Assembly: GCA_038238115.1 (NCBI GenBank) | Contig: JBBRYB010000022.1 | Coordinates: 1-56,737 of the forward strand | Direction of reading: 5' to 3' | Source: JBBRYB01 sp038238115 | Lineage (GTDB): Bacteria > Actinomycetota > Actinomycetes > Propionibacteriales > Nocardioidaceae | Length of the DNA stretch: 56,737 bases | Shown here: positions 19,144 to 27,004 of the stretch, piece after piece | Numbering within the stretch: position 1 is the first letter of the stretch | Layout of the letters: each line of letters starts with the position of its first letter | The notes under the pieces: generated by a model | What the model was told of the DNA's origin: nothing | Database searches by the model: none | The model's input: the letters and a program-made list of their open reading frames with translations, nothing else | Made by a program: the position numbers and the translations under genes

Positions 19144-19677
19144 TCAGGGGCGCGCTGATCGGGCGTCGAGCAGGATCGCACCAGCAATTGCCAGGACGCC
19201 GGCAGTGGGGTAACCCACAAGCAGGTCTTGCCAGCCCATCGAGATGGGCAATGGTCGCCAGCCGGAATGGGCGACCACGTGCTGTATGGCGATCAGGAGC
19301 GCAAGGCCGAACAAGGTCCACGAGGTGATGCGACGCCACGTCCAGCTGCTGAGTTGCCGATCGATGTCGCGCTGGATTCGCGCCCTCTCCTGTTCTGCTT
19401 GAGTCATCGCTGCGCGCCTGCCGCGAAGGACTCGCCTTCTTGCCGCTTCCCTGCGTGCCTTCTTCTCACTGCTGGATGACACGTACGCCAACCTCCTCGG
19501 TTCGAATCGCTGACGTTGCCTGTCCGCACCAGCCCTGCCGGCTGTCCACTCAAAGGTGCGCAGCGCCTCAACCCAGGCGACAGGATTGAGACCGAGCAGG
19601 ATCAACGCGCTGAGGCCACCCGCAGCAGCGAGCAACCCGCCGAGTGTCAATCCCTGGGCCGCAAGCCAATGCGACAC
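19144..19677 (-). CDS. Membrane protein of unknown function in the BlaI-type regulon
   Basis: 177 residues. Two hydrophobic stretches at the N-terminus (about residues 10-35), a long basic middle (EKKARREAARRRVLRGRRAA, then a charged helix around AEQERARIQRDIDRQL) and two C-terminal helices (ITSWTLFGLALLIAI and VGYPTAGVLAIAGAILL). I do not recognise the family. It converges on the multicopper oxidase with a 39-base gap. BlaI-type site 3 is 77 bases upstream of its ATG, so co-regulation with the oxidase and cytochrome c genes is likely. Confidence 0.65.
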   Translation of the reverse strand: MSHWLAAQGLTLGGLLAAAGGLSALILLGLNPVAWVEALRTFEWTAGRAGADRQRQRFEPRRLAYVSSSSEKKARREAARRRVLRGRRAAMTQAEQERARIQRDIDRQLSSWTWRRITSWTLFGLALLIAIQHVVAHSGWRPLPISMGWQDLLVGYPTAGVLAIAGAILLDARSARP

Positions 19678-19753
19678 CAGAGACGCCGCGGTACCGGCAG
19701 TTCAGACAGGCGTAGCGCTCCATGTGTGCAGGGCGTCATCTGGCTAGCCCAGT

Positions 19754-19772
19754 CTACTATATAGATTAGTAG
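19754..19772. promoter_or_regulatory. Putative BlaI-family operator, site 3
   Basis: Exact CTACTA-N7-TAGTAG dyad, spacer TATAGAT, upstream of the minus-strand membrane protein. The AT-rich spacer stands out from the surrounding GC-rich DNA and could overlap a -10 element. Confidence 0.72.
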
Positions 19773-19961
19773 TACGGCTTGATGGCTGCCGTCAAGAGTT
19801 TTCGATGATTTCCCAATACCATGCCCGTGCGGCTCACTACCTTCACCCAGCGGATGCACCAGGCGATTCTCTAGTTCGCGGGCGGCCGCCATGAGTACCA
19901 AACGCGAAGCCCGGGTGGTGTCATAACCCGATCTAGGAACCGGCGACGTCGTGTGAGCCCG

Positions 19962-20444
19962 TCAGCTGACGGTGATGTGGGTGTCCATGCCCATCTGTTT
20001 GTGCCCGTCGACTGGGCAGTACAACTCGTACGTCCCTTTCTGCAAGGTCACGGACAGTGTTGCGGACTGGCTGGGCGCCAAGGTCTTGGTGGACTGCTCT
20101 TCGATGCCCGGGCCTTCGATCGTTAACGCGTGTGTCGCCTGACCCTTGTCGTCTGCGACGAAGTTGTACGCGCCTGCTCTGAAGGTGCTGCTGTTGAGCG
20201 AGATCTTGTACTCTGTCTCGCTGACCGTGACGCTAGTGCCGCCGGCTGCCGCGCTGCTGCTCGCGCCGGCCGAGGACGCAGGATTTGGCTGAGTAGTAGC
20301 GCCTCCCGAAGAGCTGTAGCTACCGCCTCCGCCACATCCGGCAACGGTTACTGTTACGGCAACGGCACCCAGAAGCAGGCCGGCCGGCCGGGGGAATCGA
20401 TGGTTGAGCAACGACTCCGAGCACGCACCAGGCATAAGATTCAC
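19962..20444 (-). CDS. Cupredoxin-like lipoprotein
   Basis: 160 residues. A signal peptide ends in a lipobox (VTVAGC, Cys about 36), followed by a Ser/Gly/Ala-rich linker. The C-terminal ~90 residues form a plastocyanin/azurin-like beta-barrel with a probable copper site: His in THALTIEG, then the Cys-x-His-Met cluster in YELYCPVDGHKQMGMDTHI. It should be a membrane-anchored outer-surface electron carrier or copper holder that could exchange electrons with the nearby multicopper oxidase or cytochromes. No BlaI-type dyad is visible upstream. Confidence 0.8.
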   Translation of the reverse strand: MNLMPGACSESLLNHRFPRPAGLLLGAVAVTVTVAGCGGGGSYSSSGGATTQPNPASSAGASSSAAAGGTSVTVSETEYKISLNSSTFRAGAYNFVADDKGQATHALTIEGPGIEEQSTKTLAPSQSATLSVTLQKGTYELYCPVDGHKQMGMDTHITVS

Positions 20445-21023
20445 CCTTCGTGATGGGACACCTACAGGCTAACGCTGGCTGCCGAGCGAGGCGATAGCAC
20501 TTTGGTACTAAGACCTGTGCTTACGGTTGGAAGCTGGCTGCAGGTCGAACGTCGAGCGCCTCGGGCAGAGCGAGCGCCAACCTGCACGAGGGTGGTGAAC
20601 CGGCTGAAAGGTCGCAGCGACGAGTGTTCGACACCGGCGTCACACACGTCGCGATCGACCCAGATGTGGAGTAAGCAGCAGCGCGGCGCCCCCGGCACCC
20701 TGGCACTGCTCCTGAAACCACCGGGCAGCAACAGCAACCTCAAACCGGTTTGTCGGACAAAGTTGCCACTGGGCCTGAGATTGACAGCGTCGCGTCGCGG
20801 CGGCAACACCGCCAGCGGATCACCGGCGCCTCAGCGTGGGTCGTCACCCACCGCGGCTACGACCGGGACCGGCGGTGCACATCTTTCACGTCCACTCAAG
20901 ACGGACGGCGCCACACGGCACTTGTGCAACGACGCTTACACGAATGACGTGTCGGCGGCTAGACAACCGAATGGGGTGCTCAAGTCGTTTATACATAGAC
21001 GCCGCTTTGGCCGAGGAGGTTTC
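20445..21023. other. Intergenic region between cupredoxin and sigma factor genes
   Basis: About 580 bases. One frame runs through it into the sigma gene, but its translation is Arg/Ser/Thr-rich and lacks any domain, so it is taken as upstream noise. Divergent promoters are expected at either end. No strong repeats seen. Confidence 0.5.
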
Positions 21024-21527
21024 GTGGGCGATCGGGTGGACTTCGATGAGTTCGTGGCCGCGAGGTCAGTTCCACTGCTGAGGGCCGCCTGGATGCTGAC
21101 CGGGGACTGGCAGTTGGCTGAGGACCTTCTACAGACGGTGCTCACCAAGTGCTTCTTGAGGTGGCGGCGCATTGGCGGTGGCGAGGAGGCGTATGTCCGA
21201 CGTGCGCTGTTCACCACCTACGTGACTTGGTGGCGGAGGCGTTGGAGCGGCGAGTACCCCGCCAACGCGGTAGACGAGGCCCCCAGCTCGGACGACTCAT
21301 ACGCAGACGTAGACGTGCGCCGGGCGCTGGTCGCGGCGCTCGCGAAACTCCCACGTCGGCAGCGGGCAGTGGTGGTGCTGCGTTACTACTGCGACTCGTC
21401 GGTGGTTGAGACCGCACAGATCATGGGTTGCTCGGTCGGAACGGTGAAGAGCCAGGCCGCGAAGGCGCTAGCGACTCTGCGCAGTTCGGACCTCGCTGAG
21501 GCGATAAATGAAGGGACAACATCATGA
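21024..21527 (+). CDS. ECF sigma factor, SigE family
   Basis: 167 residues from GTG 21024, chosen because GAGGAGGT lies four bases upstream. Region 2 shows FDEFVAARSVPLLRAAWML and GDWQLAEDLLQTVL, and region 4 shows LAKLPRRQRAVVVLRYYCD and the helix-turn-helix MGCSVGTVKSQAAKALATLR. It matches the actinobacterial SigE-type ECF group. It redirects RNA polymerase to its own promoters, usually for envelope or redox stress. The stop overlaps the start of the next gene (ATGA), whose product may be its membrane control partner. Confidence 0.9.
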   Translation: MGDRVDFDEFVAARSVPLLRAAWMLTGDWQLAEDLLQTVLTKCFLRWRRIGGGEEAYVRRALFTTYVTWWRRRWSGEYPANAVDEAPSSDDSYADVDVRRALVAALAKLPRRQRAVVVLRYYCDSSVVETAQIMGCSVGTVKSQAAKALATLRSSDLAEAINEGTTS

Positions 21528-22348
21528 GAAGCCTGACCGAGGAAGAGTTGTCTGATGTGCTACATCGGCTCGCCCCCGCCACTTGCCCGGGGCCGGACCG
21601 AGCTGCGCTGGTCCGACACAGAGCGGGCCAGATACAACGTCGTCGGCTGGCCGTTGGGTTCACGCTGTTGGCGGCTCTCGCCGTGACTGTTCCGACCCTG
21701 CTATCCCCGAGTGGAAACAATTCTCCGACGGTGGCCGATGGCGGACCATCAAAGATCGTTGGCCCCAGTACAACGAGTGGACGGAACTGTGCTACGGCGG
21801 TCTGCGATCCCAAGACGATTCTGGCCAAGCTGCGCAGACCACTCCAACTCCCCGCCTTGAAGGCGGGACAAACCTGCCCGGTCAGCGCTCTGCGGCGGTT
21901 CACAGGAGGCGGCGGATTCTCCGGCCCATTCTCCGCAGTCGGCCCCGGCCCCATGTACTTCACAGGCGATGGCACGGTTACTTTCGCCCCCGGGCTGCCG
22001 AACGACTCTGGCTACGCGGCTAGCGGCTTGGCCGCGGAGAAAGTCGTCTGGGTCATCGACGCCAAGTACGGTGGACCACTGCTCATTCGGGGAGCACAGA
22101 TCGATGGGCATCACCGGCTGCAGTTCGACCGATACATCGGTGCGGTCGGCTACTCGAGTGGGGCGGGTTCTGGGCCGTACCCGGAACTGGCCTACCTGCA
22201 GCAAGATGACTCGGCTCAAACTGGTGCCGGTATTCATACCTATCCCAGTGTAATCCGTGGAAAGGCCCCGGGCTGCTATGCCCTGCAGATCGACGGCGTC
22301 AACTTCTCCGAGATCCTCGTGTTCAAAGCAAAGAGCCCCAACAAGTGA
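21524..22348 (+). CDS. Membrane-anchored protein coupled to the sigma factor
   Basis: 274 residues. The N-terminal ~40 residues are cytoplasmic and acidic then basic (EEELSDVLHRLAPATC, HRAGQIQRRR). One membrane helix spans about 42-60, followed by an extracytoplasmic domain of about 200 residues with several Cys (NCATAVCD, GQTCPVSALRRF, APGCYALQIDG). The layout resembles anti-sigma factors or the membrane proteins that follow SigE-family genes, but no zinc-binding HxxxCxxC motif is seen. I do not recognise the extracytoplasmic domain. Translational coupling with the sigma gene argues for a functional link. Confidence 0.65.
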   Translation: MRSLTEEELSDVLHRLAPATCPGPDRAALVRHRAGQIQRRRLAVGFTLLAALAVTVPTLLSPSGNNSPTVADGGPSKIVGPSTTSGRNCATAVCDPKTILAKLRRPLQLPALKAGQTCPVSALRRFTGGGGFSGPFSAVGPGPMYFTGDGTVTFAPGLPNDSGYAASGLAAEKVVWVIDAKYGGPLLIRGAQIDGHHRLQFDRYIGAVGYSSGAGSGPYPELAYLQQDDSAQTGAGIHTYPSVIRGKAPGCYALQIDGVNFSEILVFKAKSPNK

Positions 22349-22621
22349 AGTCCCCGCATACCGACCAGCACGGTCACCCATCCTTTCCGGCCAAACAGGG
22401 CAGTGACGAGCCGCATGGAAAGTGATCGGTGAGTTGGATGCCAGTGGATGTAAGAACATGCATACGGCCACCTGCGAAAGCCGCAGTTCAGATGAGTACG
22501 CATTGGTAAAGGTAGACGGAGCTCGCTCGTCGGCCGCCTTGGCTACCGCCGTCACCCGGCACCCTGGTCGGGGTCAAAGCGTCGACTTCGAGACCGTGCG
22601 CCGCGATATCGCGGTTGCTCA

Positions 22622-22990
22622 TCAGGAGCTGCTTAGTTGCCGGGCCCTGGCACGGAGAAGTCGCAGCCCGTTGCGGCCGCCGACAACGACGGTGTACCCT
22701 CGGTGGCCGGCCACGCCAAGCGGTAGCATGATGTCGGCAATGACGAGGCAGGCTATGACGGTGGCGGCGAAGGCGAGGTTTGCCTTGACGACTCGATGAG
22801 CACGTCTGGACAGCACGATCACCGTGCGAAGGGTTGCTAGATCGTCACTGACGAGTATGGCGTGGGAGGTTTCCAGGGCTAGGTCTGAGCCGTTGCCTCC
22901 CATCCTGATGCCGAGGTTGGCTGCGGCCATGGCTAGTTCGAAATTGACCTCAGCTAGGCAGGCGGCAGCACCCGGCGGAGCCGGGTTCTC
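22622..22990 (-). pseudogene. P-type ATPase, C-terminal fragment
   Basis: The translation has LAMAAANLGIRMGGNGSDLALET and ILVSDDLATLRTVIVLSRRAHRVVKANLAF, the segment that follows GDGVNDAPAL in heavy-metal P-type ATPases, then two membrane helices and a basic tail (GRNGLRLLRARARQL). Upstream it is cut by the IS110 element. The matching earlier part is at 24552-25122. In the intact gene both would form the hydrolytic core and last helices of a heavy-metal exporter. Confidence 0.7.
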
Positions 22991-23001
22991 CTCGGTCGGG
23001 G

Positions 23002-24276
23002 TCAGGCTGCGGGTTCGACGGTGACGGTGTAGCCGAGTGCTTGAAGCTGGCGGATGTGGTTGCGCTTCTTGGCCTCGGTATTGACTGAGCGAGTGTAGTG
23101 ATCGGGACCGAGGTCGACGTAGCGGGCTTCGGGGTCGGCCAACAGGTGCCAGATGATGATCAGCATCGAGCGTCCCACCGCGACCTGGGCTCGCTTCTTC
23201 CCGCGGCGTCGCGCGATCCTTCGGTAGCGCTCGCCGAGGAAGGTGTCGGTGCGTCCGGCGGTGACCGCGGCCTCGCCGAGGATCCGCGCCAGGTACCGGT
23301 TGCCGTGCCCGGTCGACCCGCGGCCCTTGGTCTTGCCGGCCGAGGACTTGATGCCGGGAGCGAACCTCGCCCACGAGCACAGGTGCCCGGCAGTCGGGAA
23401 CCGGCTCATGTCGACCCCGACCTCGGCGATGATCACGGCGGCTGCGGTGGGACCGATCCCGGGAATCTCATCGAGGCGTTCCACCGCGTCAACGAAAGGG
23501 ACCAGGTGCGCCTCGATCCGCTGGTCGAGCAGGTCGATATCAGCATCGATCCCGTCGACCCTGCCCAACATCTGCCGGAGCAGCAGCGCGTGGTGCTCGG
23601 TGAAGAACCCGGTGAAGGCCTCCCTGAGGTCCGCGATCTTGACGCGCATCCGGGTGCGGGCCATCTCCGCGAGCCGTACCGGGTCACGCTCACCGGCGAC
23701 CATGGCATCCATCATCGACCTGCCCGAAGCGCCGAAGATGTCGCTCGCGACGACCGAGAGCTTGATGCAGGCATCCTCCAAGAGCTTCTCGACCCGGTTC
23801 TTCTCCGCACCCCGGGCCGCGACCAGACTCATCCGATACCGAGTCAAGTCCCGCAACTGCCGGATCTCGGCCGGCGGCACGAAACTGGGCCGCAGCATCT
23901 GCCGCTCAGCGAGCTTGCACAACCACACCGCGTCCAACACATCGGTCTTCGGCCGGCCGGGTAGATGCTTGACGTCGCGGGCGTTGACCAGCCACGGCTG
24001 CAGCCCGCGAGCCTCCAGGAGGTAGAACACCGGCTTCCAGTAGTCGCTAGTCGCCTCCATCACCACCCGCTCGATGCGCAGGTCGACCAACCTGTTGGCC
24101 AGCTCGGTCACCGCCCTGGTCATCGTCGTATGCGTGCTGACTTCCTGCACCCGACGTGAGCCGGGCGACTCGCCCTTGCCGGGCAACCGCACACAGCACA
24201 CCAACTCCGCCTTGCCGAGATCCAGCGCCGCGACCCGCTCGATGATCTGCTCATCATCGACGGACTCGGCGAACAT
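23002..24276 (-). CDS. IS110-family transposase (DEDD recombinase)
   Basis: 424 residues. The N-terminal RuvC-like DEDD domain shows Asp in AALDLGKAE, Glu in RVVMEATSDYWKP, and the paired Asp in GRPKTDVLDAVWL. The C-terminal Tnp20 domain has LDEIPGIGPTAAAVIIAEVG and a Ser in LCSWARFAPG, where the catalytic serine of this domain normally lies. The frame is intact, so the element could be active. It moves by a bridge-RNA-guided recombination mechanism in the IS110 family. Confidence 0.93.
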   Translation of the reverse strand: MFAESVDDEQIIERVAALDLGKAELVCCVRLPGKGESPGSRRVQEVSTHTTMTRAVTELANRLVDLRIERVVMEATSDYWKPVFYLLEARGLQPWLVNARDVKHLPGRPKTDVLDAVWLCKLAERQMLRPSFVPPAEIRQLRDLTRYRMSLVAARGAEKNRVEKLLEDACIKLSVVASDIFGASGRSMMDAMVAGERDPVRLAEMARTRMRVKIADLREAFTGFFTEHHALLLRQMLGRVDGIDADIDLLDQRIEAHLVPFVDAVERLDEIPGIGPTAAAVIIAEVGVDMSRFPTAGHLCSWARFAPGIKSSAGKTKGRGSTGHGNRYLARILGEAAVTAGRTDTFLGERYRRIARRRGKKRAQVAVGRSMLIIIWHLLADPEARYVDLGPDHYTRSVNTEAKKRNHIRQLQALGYTVTVEPAA

Positions 24277-24437
24277 CGCTGTTCATCTCCCACCTCGACA
24301 CCACAAGGAACCAGACCATCCGGAACCGGGTGTGCGACCGGCTGGAAGGGGCCATCGGGACAAGGAGAAGCGAATCTAGTTCTCGTGCTCACCAACGATG
24401 GCGTCAACACTGAAGAGCCCAACACGTGACCCCCGCG
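24277..24437 (-). ncRNA. Possible bridge RNA region of the IS110 element
   Basis: In the IS110 group the bridge RNA is made from the non-coding end upstream of the transposase gene. This ~160-base stretch occupies that place and has no coding capacity. The target-binding and donor-binding loops could not be folded by eye, so this is an assignment by position only. Confidence 0.4.
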
Positions 24438-24551
24438 CCCTGCTAGGGCACGGCCTCAACGAACCATAGGAACAACGACGTCAACCCAACCGGCCGCACC
24501 CCGCCAATTTCACTCCGGAACGGAGCGTCTGCCAAGACACCCTTGCTAGGG

Positions 24552-25122
24552 CGTCGTTGACGCCGTCGCCGGCCAGCAGCACCTTGTGGCCGCAGGCCGG
24601 CCCGGACATCGCTGATCCCCACCTCGCTGGCGAGGTGTTCGGCTGCACCAGCGGTGTCACCGGTGACCAGGACAGGAGTCGCTCCGGTTAGCTGCTCTAA
24701 TGCCGCCACGGTCGCTCGAGCGCCGGAGGCGGAGCTTGTCGGCCAGCGCCACACTCCGATCGGAGTGTCGTTGCGCAGGATGACCACGGCCCTCCGACTG
24801 GCCGCCTCTAGACGGGTGACGACTGCCGCGATCTCGGTCAAGAATGGTCCGGCGGCGCCGCCTTGCAGGGCAGGGGAGCCGGCTCGGATCAGTTGCCCCT
24901 CGACCAATGCGCCAAACGGCGTCCCGGCGTTGAGGGGAAGCCCGTGCAGTGCGGGACGCTCAGCCCACGCTCGTGCGCTGCGGCTACCACTGCGGCGGCG
25001 ACTGGGTGTTGATTCGATCGTTCGCGCTGCGGCAAGGCTCAACAACCGTTCAGAGTCGAGCCCGGAGTCCTTGAGTGGTTCTACATCGGCAACGCGAGGA
25101 ACGCCTTGTGTGAGGGTTCCAG
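24552..25122 (-). pseudogene. P-type ATPase, catalytic fragment (interrupted by IS110)
   Basis: The translation begins GTLTQGVPRVADVEPL, matching the region just after the phosphorylated Asp, and continues through the nucleotide domain to VILRNDTPIGVWRW and LEQLTGATPVLVTGDTAGAAEHLASEVGI. A frameshift follows LRPQ: in the next frame the strand reads KVLLAGDGVNDA, the hinge motif, directly before the IS110 junction. The N-terminal half, including the CPC-type membrane site and most of DKTGT, is missing. The fragment meets an ArsR remnant on the other strand. Metal specificity cannot be read. Confidence 0.72.
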
Positions 25123-25250
25123 CTCGGCTTGCCGAAGGTGAACGGAGTGGACGCCGCATCATCCACGCGCTGTACGACAACCACGTCGCTCGGCTCCTGG
25201 ACGAGGCGATCTATCACGCCGAACACCTACGCTTGGGCGCACTCGACTGA
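25123..25250 (+). pseudogene. ArsR/SmtB repressor, C-terminal fragment
   Basis: The frame gives GERSGRRIIHALYDNHVARLL and EAIYHAEHLRLGALD, the typical wing and last helix of ArsR/SmtB metal sensors with a possible His-x-x-His metal site near the end. Everything before the wing is missing. It abuts the P-type ATPase fragment on the opposite strand, so a deletion seems to have joined parts of a once intact divergent metal-sensor and pump pair. Confidence 0.65.
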
Positions 25251-25368
25251 TCCACCAGGCTGAGGCGAGCAGTCGAGACTGTGGCGCAACCCTTGTCCGG
25301 CCGGTGATGTAGACACAGACTCTGCTGGCTGGGCGCGTCGACGACGCGGGATACCGGCCAGAAATACT

Positions 25369-25387
25369 CTACGATGCTGGGTAGTCG
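25369..25387. promoter_or_regulatory. Degenerate BlaI-family operator, site 4 (before blaI itself)
   Basis: CTACGA-N7-TAGTCG, spacer TGCTGGG. Each half-site matches the exact dyads at 5 of 6 bases, with the same spacing. It lies 131 bases before the BlaI-family gene, as expected for autoregulation; weaker sites at the repressor's own promoter are common. Confidence 0.55.
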
Positions 25388-25518
25388 TGCGTCGGAGTGA
25401 TCCGCCAGCACACGTGGTCGAGGCGCCGGTGCAAGTTGCCTGTTGGAGATGGCTCCGTGGGCCAGTTCGCGTCGGGTTGGATGCTGAGTGTCGTTGAGTA
25501 GTCGACCTAGGAGAGCCA

Positions 25519-25896
25519 GTGCGGGTCTTCGGAGACCTTGAGGCAGCGGTGATGAACCTGCTCTGGACTCAGTCGCGCCCGATGTCGGTGAGAGAGGTGC
25601 GCGATGCGCTCGCGGACCGGCGCGAATGGGCCTACACCACGGTGATGACCGTCATGGACAACCTGCACACCAAGCAATGGTTGTGCCGATCCTTGCAGGG
25701 TCGCGCCTACCTGTACGAACCTGTTGCCGGCCGCGAGGCCTACGTAGCGGAGCTCATGGGTGATGCCTTGCAGGCAAGCAGCGACAGAACTACTGCCTTC
25801 GCGCACTTCGTGAGCGCGATGAACCCCACAGACACGGCTGCCCTTCGGCAGGCCCTCGCGCACCTGGATGAGGGATCTGACGTGTCTGATGATTGA
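25519..25896 (+). CDS. BlaI/MecI/CopY-family transcriptional repressor
   Basis: 125 residues from GTG 25519, preceded by AGGAGAG. The winged helix reads FGDLEAAVMNLLW, SVREVRDALAD, AYTTVMTVMDNLHTKQWL, and AYLYEPVAGREAYVAELM: the diagnostic BlaI/MecI/CopY pattern. These homodimers repress from dyads and are released by cleavage by a partner membrane protease or, in CopY, by metal. The frame overlaps the M56 protease gene by eight bases, the classic blaI-blaR pairing. No CopY-type CxCx4CxC tail is present, so copper is not sensed directly. It probably binds the CTACTA-N7-TAGTAG sites. Confidence 0.92.
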   Translation: MRVFGDLEAAVMNLLWTQSRPMSVREVRDALADRREWAYTTVMTVMDNLHTKQWLCRSLQGRAYLYEPVAGREAYVAELMGDALQASSDRTTAFAHFVSAMNPTDTAALRQALAHLDEGSDVSDD

Positions 25897-26836
25897 CAGC
25901 CTGCTCTTGACGCTCTATGCCGTGGCAGTTGCGACCGGTGGAGCGAGGCTGCTGGCCGTACAGCCATGGCTCAATCGGATTCCGCGTATCGCGATCGCCG
26001 TCTGGCTGGCTGCCGTGTGTTCAGCGCTTTCGGCGGCGGCCTTGGCTTCGGTGCTCCTCGCGCTGGACAGTTTCTCCGTCCGTCATACGCTTGCCGATCT
26101 CATCAGGAAGTGCGTGATGAGCCTCCACCAGCACTACTCAGATGTCTCAGCTTCGGCGCTGCTCGGCATCGGACTGCTCGTCGCGGCGACCGGTTGGCTA
26201 GGTTTTCACACGCTGCTTCACATCGTGAGGACCAGAAAGCTGCGAACGCGTCAGCGGGAGATTCTGAGGCTGCTCAGCGGTCACCCGGCGAACGGTGTCG
26301 TCACCGTGGTCGATCACCCATCGAGCAGTGTGTACTGCCTCCCCGGTGAGGGTGGCCGCATCGTCATCACTACAACGGCTGTTCGTGCTTTGACTCCGGC
26401 ACAGTTGGGAGTGGTCATCGCGCATGAGCAAGCGCATCTTGATGGTAGGCATCATCTCCTGACCGGGTTCGCCGGCTGCCTGGCGGCGGCCCTCCCCCGG
26501 ATACCGTTGATGCGACGGGCCGGCGAGTCGATTGACTTCCTGGTCGAGCGTGCAGCGGATGAGCGAGCCTGCAGACGGTTCTCTAGAGACACCCTGGCCG
26601 CCGCGATGCTGGCTGTCGGGGGCGCAGCAGTTCCCGGTGCGGCTCTCGGCGTTGGCGGCCATTCGGTCATTCAGCGCGCAAGTCTGCTCATAGCGGGTCG
26701 CGCCCGGAGCCGGCGGCAGGCGGGCCTTGGTCTGATGTTGGCGGCAAGTCTGCTCGCCGCCCCGGTGGCTTTGGTGGCCACCCCGGCGGTGGGGTTCGAC
26801 TGGCACAATCACTGCCTCATCACTCCCCGGACCTGA
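25889..26836 (+). CDS. M56-family (BlaR1/MecR1-like) membrane metalloprotease
   Basis: 315 residues from ATG 25889, overlapping the repressor gene. Membrane helices lie at about 1-30, 35-60 and 90-115. The cytosolic zinc protease site is HEQAH at 179-183, with downstream Glu in FLVERAADERACRRF, the family's third-ligand region. A last helix near 285-305 precedes the short C-terminus FDWHNHCLITPRT. There is no penicillin-binding sensor domain as in BlaR1, so the trigger is unlikely to be a beta-lactam. The short end with His-x-His-Cys could bind metal or heme, which is speculative. It should cleave or inactivate the repressor on stress. Confidence 0.85.
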   Translation: MIDSLLLTLYAVAVATGGARLLAVQPWLNRIPRIAIAVWLAAVCSALSAAALASVLLALDSFSVRHTLADLIRKCVMSLHQHYSDVSASALLGIGLLVAATGWLGFHTLLHIVRTRKLRTRQREILRLLSGHPANGVVTVVDHPSSSVYCLPGEGGRIVITTTAVRALTPAQLGVVIAHEQAHLDGRHHLLTGFAGCLAAALPRIPLMRRAGESIDFLVERAADERACRRFSRDTLAAAMLAVGGAAVPGAALGVGGHSVIQRASLLIAGRARSRRQAGLGLMLAASLLAAPVALVATPAVGFDWHNHCLITPRT

Positions 26837-27004
26837 CCGCGCGACTGAGTCGTGGCGCCGTAGACGATGTCGCGTCGGGGGCGTCGGCACTCAAGCATGC
26901 AAGCGTAGGGAGGCCTACATCAGAACCCCGCCTAGTCAACTCAGGTGGCTGCGAGACAGGTATGCCGCGTGGTCCGGGGAAGTCGACTGGGCCCTATTGC
27001 GCGG

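Larger units (their letters stand above)
22991..24551 (-). mobile_element. IS110-family insertion sequence
   Basis: The unit comprises the transposase gene and about 275 bases upstream of it, and it separates two halves of a P-type ATPase gene. Ends are approximate because IS110 elements lack clear inverted repeats. The host frame is interrupted right after GDGVNDA. Short related strings CCCTAGCAAGGG and CCCTAGCAGGGC (minus strand) lie near the right end. Confidence 0.65.

Noticed and set aside
23098..24025. Plus-strand frames opposite the IS110 transposase
   Set aside because: Shadows of a well-conserved DEDD transposase on the minus strand.
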